Shown here: one piece after another, positions 45,791-55,057 of the stretch | How positions within the stretch are numbered: position 1 is the stretch's first letter | Layout: each line of letters begins with the position of its first letter | DNA from: Oceanospirillum linum | GTDB lineage: Bacteria > Pseudomonadota > Gammaproteobacteria > Pseudomonadales > Halomonadaceae | Assembly: GCF_900182785.1 (NCBI RefSeq) | Contig: NZ_FXTS01000001.1 | Location: 186,001-250,000 of the forward strand | DNA: 64,000 bases | Direction: 5' to 3' | Made by a program: the position numbers and the translations under genes | Notes under the pieces: generated by a model | Databases searched by the model: none | Seen by the model: the letters and a program-made list of their open reading frames with translations, nothing else | What the model was told of the DNA's origin: nothing

Positions 45791-47119
45791 TTATCGGTAT
45801 AAAAGTTCCGGCAGAAACAGAGCGATCTGAGCAATAAAAGTGATCAGCACCAGGCGAACAATATCCGCCATCCAGAACGGTGTTACCCCTTTAAAGATAG
45901 TGCCCGGTTTCACATCCCGGAGCACCGCACTGAGCACGAAGACATTCATCCCCACCGGCGGCGTAATCAGACTGATCTCCGTCACCACCACAACCACGAT
46001 ACCGAACCAGACCAGATCAAAGCCCAGGCTCTGAACCAGCGGATAGAAAATCGGCACCGTCAGCAGCATCATAGAAAGACTTTCAAACACCATACCCAGC
46101 ACAATGTAGATCGCCAGAATAACCAGAATAACCCCCATCGGGCTAATATCCAGCGACGTCACAAAATCCAGCAGAGCATCCGGCAAACCGGCACGATTAA
46201 TAAAGTCAGAAAAAACCAGCGCACCGATCAGAACACCAAACAGCATCGCTGTGGTTCGACCGGTATCTGTCATCGCATGGAACAAAGAATCCAGGGTCAG
46301 AGAGCGACGGGCCAGCGCGATAACAAACGCACCACCTGCACCGATACCTGCAGCCTCCGTCGGCGTGAAGACACCCAGGTAGATACCACCCATTACGATG
46401 GTAAAAAGCACCAGCACGCCCCAAACGCCTTTCAGTGCAGCGAAACGCTCACTCCAGCTCATCTTCTCACCCGGAGGACCCGCCTCAGGGTTACGCCATA
46501 CGGTGTAACGCACAGCCGCCAGATAAAGAATGATCCCCAGAAGCCCCGGAATAAAACCCGCAGCGAACAGCTCACGGATACTGGACTCTGTCAGCAGGCC
46601 ATAAATCACCAGAATAACACTGGGCGGAATCAGAATACCCAGGGTGCCACCGGCGGCAATAGATGCCGTGGCCAGAGAATCAGAATAGCCAAACTTACGC
46701 ATAGGTGGCATCGCCACCTTCGCCATGGTGGCTGAGGTTGCCAGAGACGAACCACAGATGGCAGAGAAGCCACCACAAGCCACAACGGTAGCCATTGACA
46801 GACCACCTTTACGGTGTCCGAGAAAGGCGTAGGAAGCCTGATACAGCTCCTGAGACAATCCTGACTTGGTTACCAGGTTGCCCATTAAGATAAATAAAGG
46901 GATAACCGACAGACCATATTCCTGTGCTGTATCGATGACACGGTTCGCGGCCATAGATAAGGCACCGGTCCAGCGGAAATCAAATAAGTTGTCAAAGCCC
47001 AGCCCCTGCAGGTAGGCGAAGCCGAAGAATCCTACGAAGCCCATCGCAAACGCGATAGGGATTCGCACGATCACGATCAGTGCCAGCAGAATAGCAAAGC
47101 CGATAAGTGCTACAGTCAT
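45791..47119 (-). CDS. TRAP transporter large permease (DctM)
   Basis: The 442-residue protein has about twelve or more membrane helices with TRAP-M signatures: GLSVIPLFILMGNLVTKSGLS, FSAICGSSLATSATMAKVA, GGTLGILIPPSVILVIYG and LITPPVGMNVFVL. It imports solutes with sodium ions together with the DctQ and DctP proteins encoded just upstream. The neighbouring hpaF-hpaE suggests an aromatic acid as substrate, which is an inference. Confidence 0.93.
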   Translation of the reverse strand: MTVALIGFAILLALIVIVRIPIAFAMGFVGFFGFAYLQGLGFDNLFDFRWTGALSMAANRVIDTAQEYGLSVIPLFILMGNLVTKSGLSQELYQASYAFLGHRKGGLSMATVVACGGFSAICGSSLATSATMAKVAMPPMRKFGYSDSLATASIAAGGTLGILIPPSVILVIYGLLTESSIRELFAAGFIPGLLGIILYLAAVRYTVWRNPEAGPPGEKMSWSERFAALKGVWGVLVLFTIVMGGIYLGVFTPTEAAGIGAGGAFVIALARRSLTLDSLFHAMTDTGRTTAMLFGVLIGALVFSDFINRAGLPDALLDFVTSLDISPMGVILVILAIYIVLGMVFESLSMMLLTVPIFYPLVQSLGFDLVWFGIVVVVVTEISLITPPVGMNVFVLSAVLRDVKPGTIFKGVTPFWMADIVRLVLITFIAQIALFLPELLYR

Positions 47120-47239
47120 AAACTTGATCCGGAAATAACGCAGATGACAAACTCAGCCCAACCCGCTACAGATTCAGGCTAAGCCTTTTTCTGCACCAGA
47201 CGATGGAGCGTTAACTCTCAGCTGAGCACGGGTTTCGAT

Positions 47240-47764
47240 TTAGTCGCGGGTTTCGAGAATGATCCGATACACGCCATAGGTAATCATCAGCGCTGCGGTG
47301 GCATAACTCATAACCGCAATATACTGCACGATATACCCCACAGGGATCTCAAGATATTCCGTAACGACCCCCCGACGCATAGATCGTTCGCCCAGGTAGA
47401 ACATACGCTCTGCCAGGAAGTAAAGCCCGCCGGACATCAGCAGTGCAGAGAGCAAGCCCAGCACACGCATCAGCTTATGACTGATGAAACTGTCCAGAAG
47501 ATCAACAACAACATGGCCACCGCGCCAGGTAACTATCGGCATTTGGGCAAAAACAATCACCGCCAAGCCGATCTCTGTAAGCTCTACGGCACCATCCACT
47601 GCATTATCGAAAAAATATCGGCCGATCACATCCATGCAAGTCAGAGCCATTAAAGCAAACAGAACCACCGCCGCACAGGCCTCAAGAAAAAAGGCCAGCC
47701 AGATAACCGGCCCTTTTTCCTCGTAGTGTTCTGCCACCCACTTAGGAAGCGTTGCGAGAGACAT
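47240..47764 (-). CDS. TRAP transporter small permease (DctQ)
   Basis: The 174-residue protein has four membrane helices, with the TRAP-Q features MALTCMDVIGRYFFDNAVDGAVELTEIGL and a GGHVVVDLL loop. GGAG precedes ATG 47764. It lies 12 bases after dctP and upstream of dctM, the classical order. Confidence 0.92.
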   Translation of the reverse strand: MSLATLPKWVAEHYEEKGPVIWLAFFLEACAAVVLFALMALTCMDVIGRYFFDNAVDGAVELTEIGLAVIVFAQMPIVTWRGGHVVVDLLDSFISHKLMRVLGLLSALLMSGGLYFLAERMFYLGERSMRRGVVTEYLEIPVGYIVQYIAVMSYATAALMITYGVYRIILETRD

Positions 47765-47776
47765 ACACTACTCCAC

Positions 47777-48832
47777 TCAGTTACCGTTTTTCATATTAGC
47801 TTCGTAATCACGGGCAATTTTGCGCATCTCTTGCAGCGCCGCTTTCGCGTCTACGTCACGATCTTCAACAGAGTCGATCCAAACCTGATCCATACCTTTG
47901 GTCAGGGTTACGAACTCTTTGTACATCGCATCATTTTTAGAGATACGTTTTACATTTACACCGGCTTCCTGAGCCGCTTTGTAACCATCCAGATCGGCAC
48001 CATCCCATGCACTACCAGCCAGGGCTGACAAGCGCAAACCGGATACACGGCGGATCGCCTGACGGTCTTTCTCAGACAGATCTTCCATAAACTCAGGATT
48101 AATAAACATAGAGAAGCTACCCAGGTACATACCACCCGGCAGTACGGTCACATAATCAGTAACCTCACTCAGACGCAGGGATTTCTGCTCACCCATAGGA
48201 ATGAACACACCGTCAATAACGCCCTGTTGCAGCATCTCATAGACCTTAGTCGCCGGTGCACCAACCGGAGTCACATGCATGCGCTCAGCAAGAACCCCCT
48301 GCACACCACCGCCAACGCGAATTTTCTTACCCTTAAGGTCCGCCAGAGCGTTAATCGGCTCCTTGGAGTGGATCAGACCCGGCCCATGGGTAAACATACC
48401 CAGAACTTCCAGACCTTCAAACTCACCGGCTTGCTTAAAGTACTTATCGTACACTTTCCAAAGCGCAACAGATGCAGCCTCTGCACCAACACCCAGACCA
48501 GGCTGTTCAACCGCTTGTGGTAGTTTAAAGCGACCCGGCACATAACCGTGATAGCTGAAAGAAGCGTCGATCACACCATCTTCAACCAGATTGAACATCG
48601 TTTTAGGATGACCTAAACCCTGTTCAATTTTAATTTTCACACGACCTTCTGTCGCTTCTTCAACCCATTTAGCCCAGGTAGGCCAAACAACTGAGTTCTG
48701 AGCCGCCGTTGGTGGCAGCCAGGTGCCCACACGCAGAATGGTTTCAGAAAAAGCCGAATTAGAAGCCAGTACGGAAGCACTCAGGGTCAGACCCACCAGT
48801 GCTTGTTTAAACGTTTTCTTCATTATTGTCAT
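47777..48832 (-). CDS. TRAP transporter substrate-binding protein (DctP)
   Basis: The 351-residue protein carries a Sec signal peptide (about 1-29, ending NSAFS) and a DctP fold: LRVGTWLPPT, VKIKIEQGLGHPKTMFNLVEDGVIDASFSY, LKGKKIRVGGG, and VTPVGAPATKVYEMLQQGVIDGVFIPMGE with the usual substrate-contacting region. AGGAG lies nine bases before the ATG at 48832. The ligand cannot be read directly. Confidence 0.92.
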   Translation of the reverse strand: MTIMKKTFKQALVGLTLSASVLASNSAFSETILRVGTWLPPTAAQNSVVWPTWAKWVEEATEGRVKIKIEQGLGHPKTMFNLVEDGVIDASFSYHGYVPGRFKLPQAVEQPGLGVGAEAASVALWKVYDKYFKQAGEFEGLEVLGMFTHGPGLIHSKEPINALADLKGKKIRVGGGVQGVLAERMHVTPVGAPATKVYEMLQQGVIDGVFIPMGEQKSLRLSEVTDYVTVLPGGMYLGSFSMFINPEFMEDLSEKDRQAIRRVSGLRLSALAGSAWDGADLDGYKAAQEAGVNVKRISKNDAMYKEFVTLTKGMDQVWIDSVEDRDVDAKAALQEMRKIARDYEANMKNGN

Positions 48833-49261
48833 TGTTGTTGTCTCCTGCTTAGGTTTTGCCCTATAACCGGCCGTGCAGTAGGGTCAAGCTGGTTATAGTT
48901 CACACGCTTTATCGTTGTTAGTGTTTTTTATTCTCAGTCAGCCATTACAGATCTTTGCCTGCTCCGGCAGGTTTTAAATCACTTTAAAACCCTGACAAAA
49001 AGATTCTGTATCAAATTCAATGCCTGTACCACTTTCCCCTGCAGGATAAAGAGCCATACCAGCGCTACTTATCCCCATCAATAACTCAGGTCAAAGCTGC
49101 CAAGCTTAAAATCTGACGCAGATCAGATTTCCAAGATACAGCATTATTTACGATACCAAAAGAGAATCCTAAATAAAATTTATGTATCTGTTTAACCTCA
49201 AAAACCGAGTATAAACTCTATTTAATACCAGAGATCCGGGGCAGTTAATCGCCACCAACGC
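48833..49261. other. Region upstream of the TRAP operon, no gene
   Basis: The inverted repeat CTATAACC / GGTTATAG (48861-48898) is a possible operator or leader hairpin for dctP. An A/T-rich block follows up to the hpaF stop. No TTAACATATTAA palindrome occurs here. Confidence 0.4.
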
Positions 49262-49648
49262 CTATTTGGCAGCAAACAGCGGGTGGATATTGTTCTTGTT
49301 AAACTTAAGAACAGGGTCCAGCTCTGTCATCTCAAAGGAGATCTGACAGTAGCCGTTATCGGTAACAGGGGTCATCCAGTTACAGAGAATCTCAAACACC
49401 CTTTCTGCAACTTCCTGTTTAAGTGCCATATCCCGCCCATGACCGATTTTCAGACTAAGATTGAGAAAAGCAAAGTCTTCCCGGCCATCCGCTACCCGAT
49501 AGTCATAACAACGAATCGCACGGCTACGGACGCCACCAATCGGGAAGGCTCCGGTTGAAACCACATACTCATGCAGCGCTTTAAACAGCGGCTGAAAATC
49601 CAACTGCTCATGCAGATTGTCAGAATACTCCACAACAAAATGCGGCAT
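49262..49648 (-). CDS. hpaF: 5-carboxymethyl-2-hydroxymuconate isomerase
   Basis: HpaF isomerises 5-carboxymethyl-2-hydroxymuconate in the homoprotocatechuate meta-cleavage pathway. The 128-residue protein starts MPHFVVEYSDNL with the catalytic-type Pro1 of the tautomerase superfamily, and has GAFPIGGVRSRAIR and LNLSLKIGHGRD, typical of the family. GAGG precedes the ATG. It lies 91 bases downstream of hpaE on the same strand. Confidence 0.93.
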   Translation of the reverse strand: MPHFVVEYSDNLHEQLDFQPLFKALHEYVVSTGAFPIGGVRSRAIRCYDYRVADGREDFAFLNLSLKIGHGRDMALKQEVAERVFEILCNWMTPVTDNGYCQISFEMTELDPVLKFNKNNIHPLFAAK

Positions 49649-49739
49649 AGATCACCTCAATATCAGCTTCAGATTCAACCGAAGCGCCCGTTACAGACAG
49701 AGAGCACACCTGGTGCACCCTGCCTACCGGATAAAAAAA

Positions 49740-51203
49740 TTACACACCCCATTTAGGAATATGGTGTGACCCCATACTGATACAGACATTCTTTGGCTCA
49801 CAGAAAACTTCGAAACTGTAATCGCCACCTTCACGGCCTGTACCTGATCCTTTAACACCGCCAAACGGAGTCCGCAGATCCCGCACGTTCTGGCTGTTCA
49901 CAAACATCATGCCCGCTTCAATGCGGTTGGCGATGCGATGCACCTTACCCACATCCTGAGTCCACAGGTAAGACGCCAGACCATAGTCATTGTCGTTCGC
50001 CATGCGAACCACATCTTCTTCATCTTTAAACGGAATAATCACCGCCACAGGACCAAAGATCTCCTCACGGGCGATGCGCATATCGTTGGTGACATCACGG
50101 AAAGCGGTCGGACGAACAAAGTGCCCCCCTTTCAGATGATCCGGCAGCTCATCAACCGGCTTCTCAGGACCACCGGCGATCAGGGTTGCACCCTCTTCGA
50201 TGCCGGTTTTGATATAACCGGTTACCTTATCCCAATGGGCCTGACTGATCAGAGAACCAACCTTGGTGTCCATCTCAGTCGGATCACCCACCTTAATCTT
50301 GTTAGCACGAGCGGCGAACGCTTCGCAGAACTTGTCGTAGATACCTTCCTGCACAAACAGACGGGAACCGGCAGTACAACGCTCACCGTTGATAGAGAAG
50401 ATACCGAATACTGCAGCATCCAGAGCGCGCTCGTAGTCGCAGTCATCAAAGATGATCACCGGAGACTTACCACCCAGTTCCATGGAGAACTTCTTCAGGC
50501 CTGCGTTCGCGATGATATGCTTACCGGTTGACGTTCCGCCGGTGAAAGAGATCGCATTCACGTTAGGGTCGGTAATCAGTGCGTTACCGGTAGTGCCACC
50601 AAAACCATGAACGATGTTAAATACGCCAGCCGGAATACCCGCCTCCAACGCCAGATGACCCAGGAAGTCGGTCGACAGCGGAGACAGCTCAGACTGTTTC
50701 ATCACCGCCGTGTTACCCAGCGCCAGCGCCGGTGCTGTTTTCCAGGTGCCGGTCATAAAAGGTACATTCCATGGGGAGATCAGAGCACAGACACCGGTTG
50801 GCTGATACAGGGTGTAGTTCAGCATCTGGTCATCCATCGGATAGGTGTGACCGTTCATCTGGCGGGATTTTTCAGCGAAGAAGTAGAAGTTATTGGAAGA
50901 ACGTGGAATCAGAGCATTCTGAGTCTGATAGATCGGCAGCCCCGTATCCGCTGTTTCCAGCTGAGCAATCTTCTCAACATTCTCACCGATCAGGTCACCC
51001 AGTTTTTCGATAATTTTAGAACGCTTGGCAATCGGCATATTCGCCCAGGCAGGGAATGCATCTTTTGCCGCCTGAGTTGCTGCCGCAACCTGCTCAGGGG
51101 TTGCGTGAGCGACTTCAGCCAGAACCTCTCCGGTCGCTGGATTTACGGTTTCAAAGGTTTCAGGGCTTTCTACCCACTTGCCGTTAATCAGGTTCTTAAT
51201 CAT
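49740..51203 (-). CDS. hpaE: 5-carboxymethyl-2-hydroxymuconate semialdehyde dehydrogenase
   Basis: HpaE oxidises the ring-cleavage semialdehyde with NAD. The 487-residue protein is a normal aldehyde dehydrogenase: LISPWNVPFMTGTWKTAPALALGN, SFTGGTSTGKHI, catalytic Glu in MELGGKSP and catalytic Cys in NGERCTAGSR. The C-terminal SGTGREGGDYSFEVFCEPKNVCI is typical of HpaE. ATG at 51203 (MIKNLINGKWV) is the family start; earlier ATGs are less likely. Two TTAACATATTAA palindromes lie 110-142 bases upstream. Confidence 0.93.
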   Translation of the reverse strand: MIKNLINGKWVESPETFETVNPATGEVLAEVAHATPEQVAAATQAAKDAFPAWANMPIAKRSKIIEKLGDLIGENVEKIAQLETADTGLPIYQTQNALIPRSSNNFYFFAEKSRQMNGHTYPMDDQMLNYTLYQPTGVCALISPWNVPFMTGTWKTAPALALGNTAVMKQSELSPLSTDFLGHLALEAGIPAGVFNIVHGFGGTTGNALITDPNVNAISFTGGTSTGKHIIANAGLKKFSMELGGKSPVIIFDDCDYERALDAAVFGIFSINGERCTAGSRLFVQEGIYDKFCEAFAARANKIKVGDPTEMDTKVGSLISQAHWDKVTGYIKTGIEEGATLIAGGPEKPVDELPDHLKGGHFVRPTAFRDVTNDMRIAREEIFGPVAVIIPFKDEEDVVRMANDNDYGLASYLWTQDVGKVHRIANRIEAGMMFVNSQNVRDLRTPFGGVKGSGTGREGGDYSFEVFCEPKNVCISMGSHHIPKWGV

Positions 51204-51312
51204 TGTTCTGTTCCGTCCTACCATATGCACTAAAGCCCTGCGGGGCTTTAACTGAAATTTGAGCCTGCTGTCTTTCTCCGAAGTTCAGATCCAACCTCCG
51301 AGCAACAACAAC

Positions 51313-51345
51313 TTAACATATTAACCAATTTATTTAACATATTAA
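51313..51345. promoter_or_regulatory. Two HpaR-type operators in the hpaE/hpaG1 divergent region
   Basis: TTAACATATTAA occurs at 51313-51324 and again at 51334-51345, centres 21 bases apart or two helical turns. HpaR, a MarR-type repressor, is encoded in the cluster. Confidence 0.75.
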
Positions 51346-51486
51346 CAATTGTCAACTGAGAAGTTGCCTATGAAACTAAAATCTGTCTGCTAACTTTAGT
51401 CTAATCTCAGGGAAAAATGACAAAAACAGCCTGAAAGCCCTACCTGGCCTGAATGATGAAAGAGTCCTGCAAAACCTGCAATTTAA

Positions 51487-51498
51487 TTAACATATTAA
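51487..51498. promoter_or_regulatory. HpaR-type operator upstream of hpaG1
   Basis: A third TTAACATATTAA lies just before a TTGACA (51503-51508) and 119 bases before hpaG1. Confidence 0.7.
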
Positions 51499-51616
51499 GT
51501 TATTGACAATTCCGCCCTTAATAGCAAAACTAGTTAACATAGAAAGTAATCAACCTAGACATGTACAACTCATCAGAACATTCCAACAAGAATCCAAAAA
51601 ATCTGGAGATTTCGCC

Positions 51617-52384
51617 ATGAGGCACAGCCGAATCCTGAAGGATGGCGTAGCAACTGAGCTGGCTATCGACCCAAATCAAAAGCAGGACATGACGTCACAG
51701 CAATGGCTGCCTGCAACCACAGGCACCGTGTTTGGCATCGCGCTGAACGACAAAGAGCTTTGCGCCAGCATGGAGCAGGCTTTTAACGAAAAGCCCCACG
51801 TAAATCCGCCGAAAACTCCGGTACTGCATATTAAGACAGCCAACACCCATATCGGTTATGGCGCGGCGATCCCGGCACCTGCAGATGGCACCACTATTTA
51901 TGCAGGCCCATCTCTGGGTATCGTCATCGGCAAACAGGCTACCCGCGTTTCTGAAGAGAACGCCATGGATTACGTTGCCGGTTACACCATCGTCAACGAA
52001 GTGTCTCTGGCAGAAGGTTCTTTCTACCGCCCGGCAGTTAAAGCCAAATGCCGTGATGGTTTCTGCCCCATCGGCCCATGGGTTGTCAATAAAGAAGATA
52101 TTTCCGACCCTGAGAAACTGGGTATCAACACCTTTATTAATGATGAGCTGGTTCACAGCACCAGCACCGACCAGCTGGTTCACGGTCTGGCTAAAATCGT
52201 CAGCTACCTGAGCAGCTTTATGACGCTGCAGGAAGGCGATCTGATTATCGCCGGTACGCCACTGCGTACAGAGAAGCTGGCACTGAAAGCCGGTGATACC
52301 GTTGCCATCGAGATCGATTCTATCGGCCGTCTGGAAAACAGCGTTGTTATTGAGTCGAACATCAACGAAGCAGAGCTGGGTTAA
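51617..52384 (+). CDS. hpaG: HpaG N-terminal-half homologue (decarboxylase/isomerase subunit 1)
   Basis: In E. coli one HpaG protein carries two FAH-like domains that decarboxylate and isomerise 5-oxopent-3-ene-1,2,5-tricarboxylate. Here the halves are separate genes. This 255-residue product has the FAH-fold segments FGIALNDKEL, IYAGPSLGIVIGK, GYTIVNEVSL and GDLIIAGTP. ATG at 51617 has GGAG eight bases upstream; the frame is open further upstream without a start site. The second subunit follows after 12 bases. Confidence 0.9.
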   Translation: MRHSRILKDGVATELAIDPNQKQDMTSQQWLPATTGTVFGIALNDKELCASMEQAFNEKPHVNPPKTPVLHIKTANTHIGYGAAIPAPADGTTIYAGPSLGIVIGKQATRVSEENAMDYVAGYTIVNEVSLAEGSFYRPAVKAKCRDGFCPIGPWVVNKEDISDPEKLGINTFINDELVHSTSTDQLVHGLAKIVSYLSSFMTLQEGDLIIAGTPLRTEKLALKAGDTVAIEIDSIGRLENSVVIESNINEAELG

Positions 52385-52396
52385 GGGGAGTTCATC

Positions 52397-53161
52397 ATGA
52401 AACGCGCACGTATTCTTTTAAACGGTGAACTGACCAAGGTTACCGTTAACGACAATCTGGATGCTGTTCTGGCCGACGGCACCGTTATTGCTCAGGCCGA
52501 TGCTGACTGGCAGCCACCTTGCGATGGCAAGATCTTCGTTCTGGCGATCAACTATGCCGATCACGCCGCCGAGCTGTCCTTCAAGGCACCGGATGAGCCA
52601 CTGGTGTTCCTGAAAGCGCCAAACACCCTGTTAGGTCACAACAAAAACACCTATCGCCCGGACAACGTAGACTACATGCACTACGAATGTGAGCTGGTCG
52701 CCATCATCGGTAAAACCGCGAAAAACGTTTCCCGTGAAAACGCGATGGATTACATCGGCGGCTACACCGTCGGTAACGACTACGCGATCCGGGATTACCT
52801 GGAAAACTACTACCGCCCTAACCTGCGGGTTAAAAGCCGTGATACCTGTACTCCGGTTGGCCCTTATATCGTTGACGCAAATGACGTTGCTGATCCCCAC
52901 AACCTGACTCTGCGCACCTATATCAACGGTGAACTGAAACAGGAAGGCTCCACTAAGGATCTGGTGTTCAACATTCCTTATCTGGTGGAATACCTGAGCA
53001 ACATCATGACCCTGGAGCCCGGCGATATGATCTTCACCGGTACACCTGAAGGTCTGGCGGATGTGAAGCCCGGTGACGAGATCGTCACCGAAGTTGAAGG
53101 TGTTGGTCGACTGGTGAATCACATCATCAGCGAAAGCGACTACCTGAAAACCCTGGGCTAA
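52397..53161 (+). CDS. hpaG: HpaG C-terminal-half homologue (decarboxylase/isomerase subunit 2)
   Basis: The 254-residue protein has a complete FAH-family metal site: LAINYADHAAELSF, YECELVAIIGK (two Glu), GYTVGNDYAIRD and GDMIFTGTPEG. It pairs with the preceding gene to do the job of the fused E. coli HpaG. GGGGAG precedes the ATG. The two halves share the RENAMDY/EENAMDY segment, showing their common origin. Confidence 0.92.
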   Translation: MKRARILLNGELTKVTVNDNLDAVLADGTVIAQADADWQPPCDGKIFVLAINYADHAAELSFKAPDEPLVFLKAPNTLLGHNKNTYRPDNVDYMHYECELVAIIGKTAKNVSRENAMDYIGGYTVGNDYAIRDYLENYYRPNLRVKSRDTCTPVGPYIVDANDVADPHNLTLRTYINGELKQEGSTKDLVFNIPYLVEYLSNIMTLEPGDMIFTGTPEGLADVKPGDEIVTEVEGVGRLVNHIISESDYLKTLG

Positions 53162-53267
53162 AAAAGCCTCACCGTTAAAGAACCATACTGACACTAACAA
53201 TAAGAATAAAAACCGCTGGCTACATCTGTAACAGGAACAGCCAGCGGTCAGCACAAGGATTATCACG

Positions 53268-54071
53268 ATGCTTTCCGAAGAGATTATTAAAGATTGCGCC
53301 GCCCAGCTGCATCAGGCGGAAAAAGACCGCAAACAGATCCGCCAGATCTCCCTGCAACACCCGGAGATCACCATTCCCGATGCCTATAAAATTCAGAGTG
53401 AATGGCTGAAACTGAAACTGGCAGAAGGTCGTAAAGTGATCGGTCACAAGATCGGTCTGACCTCCCGCGCCATGCAGATGTCCTCCCAGATCGACGAGCC
53501 GGATTACGGCACCCTGCTGGACGACATGTTGTTTGAAGATGCCGGTGATATCCCCACCGACCGCTTTATCGTCCCCCGTATCGAAGTGGAACTGGCGTTT
53601 ATCCTGAAAGCGCCCCTGTCCGGCCCGAACTGCACGATTTTTGATGTTTATAACGCCACCGACTACGTGATTCCGGCACTGGAACTGATCGATGCCCGTT
53701 CTCAGTCCATCGACCCGGAATCCGGTCGTCCGCGCAAAGTGTTCGACACCATCGCCGATAACGCCGCCAACGGTGGCATTATTATGGGTGGTCGTCCGAT
53801 CAAACCCTCTGAGATGGATCTGCGCTGGGTATCCGCCATGATGTATCGCAACGGTGTCATCGAAGAAACCGGCGTTGCTGCGGGCGTACTGAACCACCCG
53901 GCAAACGGCGTTGCCTGGCTGGCAAACCGCCTGCACCCTTACGGCATCACACTGGAACCGGGGCAGATCATTCTGGGTGGCTCTTTCACTCGTCCGGTTG
54001 CTGCCCGCAAAGGTGATACCTTCCAGGTGGATTACGGTCCACTGGGAAGCATCAGCTGCTTCTTTAAATAG
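53268..54071 (+). CDS. hpaH: 2-oxohept-3-ene-1,7-dioate hydratase
   Basis: HpaH adds water to 2-oxohepta-3-ene-1,7-dioate, the step before aldol cleavage. The 267-residue protein has KVIGHKIGLTSRAMQ, DYGTLLDDM, RIEVELAFIL and the C-terminal GGSFTRPVAARKGDTFQVDYGPLGSI of this hydratase family. Third gene after hpaG1 and hpaG2. Confidence 0.94.
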   Translation: MLSEEIIKDCAAQLHQAEKDRKQIRQISLQHPEITIPDAYKIQSEWLKLKLAEGRKVIGHKIGLTSRAMQMSSQIDEPDYGTLLDDMLFEDAGDIPTDRFIVPRIEVELAFILKAPLSGPNCTIFDVYNATDYVIPALELIDARSQSIDPESGRPRKVFDTIADNAANGGIIMGGRPIKPSEMDLRWVSAMMYRNGVIEETGVAAGVLNHPANGVAWLANRLHPYGITLEPGQIILGGSFTRPVAARKGDTFQVDYGPLGSISCFFK

Positions 54072-54112
54072 AAGTAATCAGAGAAATGCCAAATACAGGT
54101 AGTTAGAGAGGC

Positions 54113-54142
54113 GTCGGATGGCGCTTCGCTTATCCAACCTAC
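54113..54142. repeat. REP-like extragenic palindrome between hpaH and hpaI
   Basis: The element runs from GTCGGATGGCGC to ATCCAACCTAC and folds as GGAT-x-GCG / CGC-x-TATCC. It lies in the only sizeable gap of the operon (140 bases) and resembles the element at 28712-28748. Confidence 0.65.
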
Positions 54143-54211
54143 CGATTTTCAGAACGACCCCGACAGCGATGCCTGTCGTCATAGCCGGTCGATCCGCTTC
54201 AGGAGAACGCA

Positions 54212-55021
54212 ATGCCCGCGCCAACGAATACCTTTAAACAAGCCCTGAAACAGGGTGATACCGCTCAGATCGGCCTGTGGCTGGGTCTGGCCAACAGCTA
54301 TACTGCGGAACTGCTGGCCGGTGCCGGGTTCGACTGGCTGCTGATCGATGCCGAACACGCGCCGAATGATCTGCAAACCATTCTGGGTCAGCTGCAGGCG
54401 ATTGCCCCTTATCCCTCTCATCCGATTGTTCGTCCGCCATGGCCGGATGCCGTGCGCATCAAACAGATTCTGGACTTAGGGGCACAGACTATTCTCGCGC
54501 CTATGGTGGAAACCGGTGAACAGGCGGCAGAAGTCGTGTCTGCCACCCGTTATCCGCCCCAGGGCATTCGGGGTGTCGGTAGCGCACTGGCTCGCGCATC
54601 CGGCTTTAACCGTATGCCTCAGTATCTGCAGACCGCTAACGATGAGATCTGCGTACTGATTCAGATCGAGACCCCGAAAGGCGTTGAAAATCTGGATGAC
54701 ATTCTGGCAACAGAAGGTGTCGATGGCGTCTTTATCGGCCCATCCGACCTGAGCGCCTCCATGGGCTATATTGGTAATCCAGGTCACCCGGAAGTACAGA
54801 AAGTGATCGAAGAGAGCATCGCCAAGATCGTCGCCGCCGGTAAAGCACCGGGTATTCTGATCGCCGATCAGGCTCTGGCACAGCGCTATATTGAGCTGGG
54901 TGCACTGTTCGTTGGCGTTGGCACCGATACCGGGCTGCTGATGAAGTCATCCAATGATCTGGCAGCTAAATTTAAAAGCGGAATTGAAGCACCAAAAGCT
55001 GAAAAGGGCTCAGTTTACTGA
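54212..55021 (+). CDS. hpaI: 4-hydroxy-2-oxoheptane-1,7-dioate aldolase
   Basis: HpaI is the class II pyruvate aldolase that yields pyruvate and succinic semialdehyde. The 269-residue product has WLLIDAEHAPND (catalytic His), LAPMVETGEQA, RGVGSALARAS, LIQIETPKGVEN with the metal Glu, and DGVFIGPSDLSASMG with the metal Asp. AGGAG precedes ATG 54212. Confidence 0.95.
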   Translation: MPAPTNTFKQALKQGDTAQIGLWLGLANSYTAELLAGAGFDWLLIDAEHAPNDLQTILGQLQAIAPYPSHPIVRPPWPDAVRIKQILDLGAQTILAPMVETGEQAAEVVSATRYPPQGIRGVGSALARASGFNRMPQYLQTANDEICVLIQIETPKGVENLDDILATEGVDGVFIGPSDLSASMGYIGNPGHPEVQKVIEESIAKIVAAGKAPGILIADQALAQRYIELGALFVGVGTDTGLLMKSSNDLAAKFKSGIEAPKAEKGSVY

Positions 55022-55057
55022 TTCTTTTCTGCGTACCTTAATCAGAGCAGATACGCC

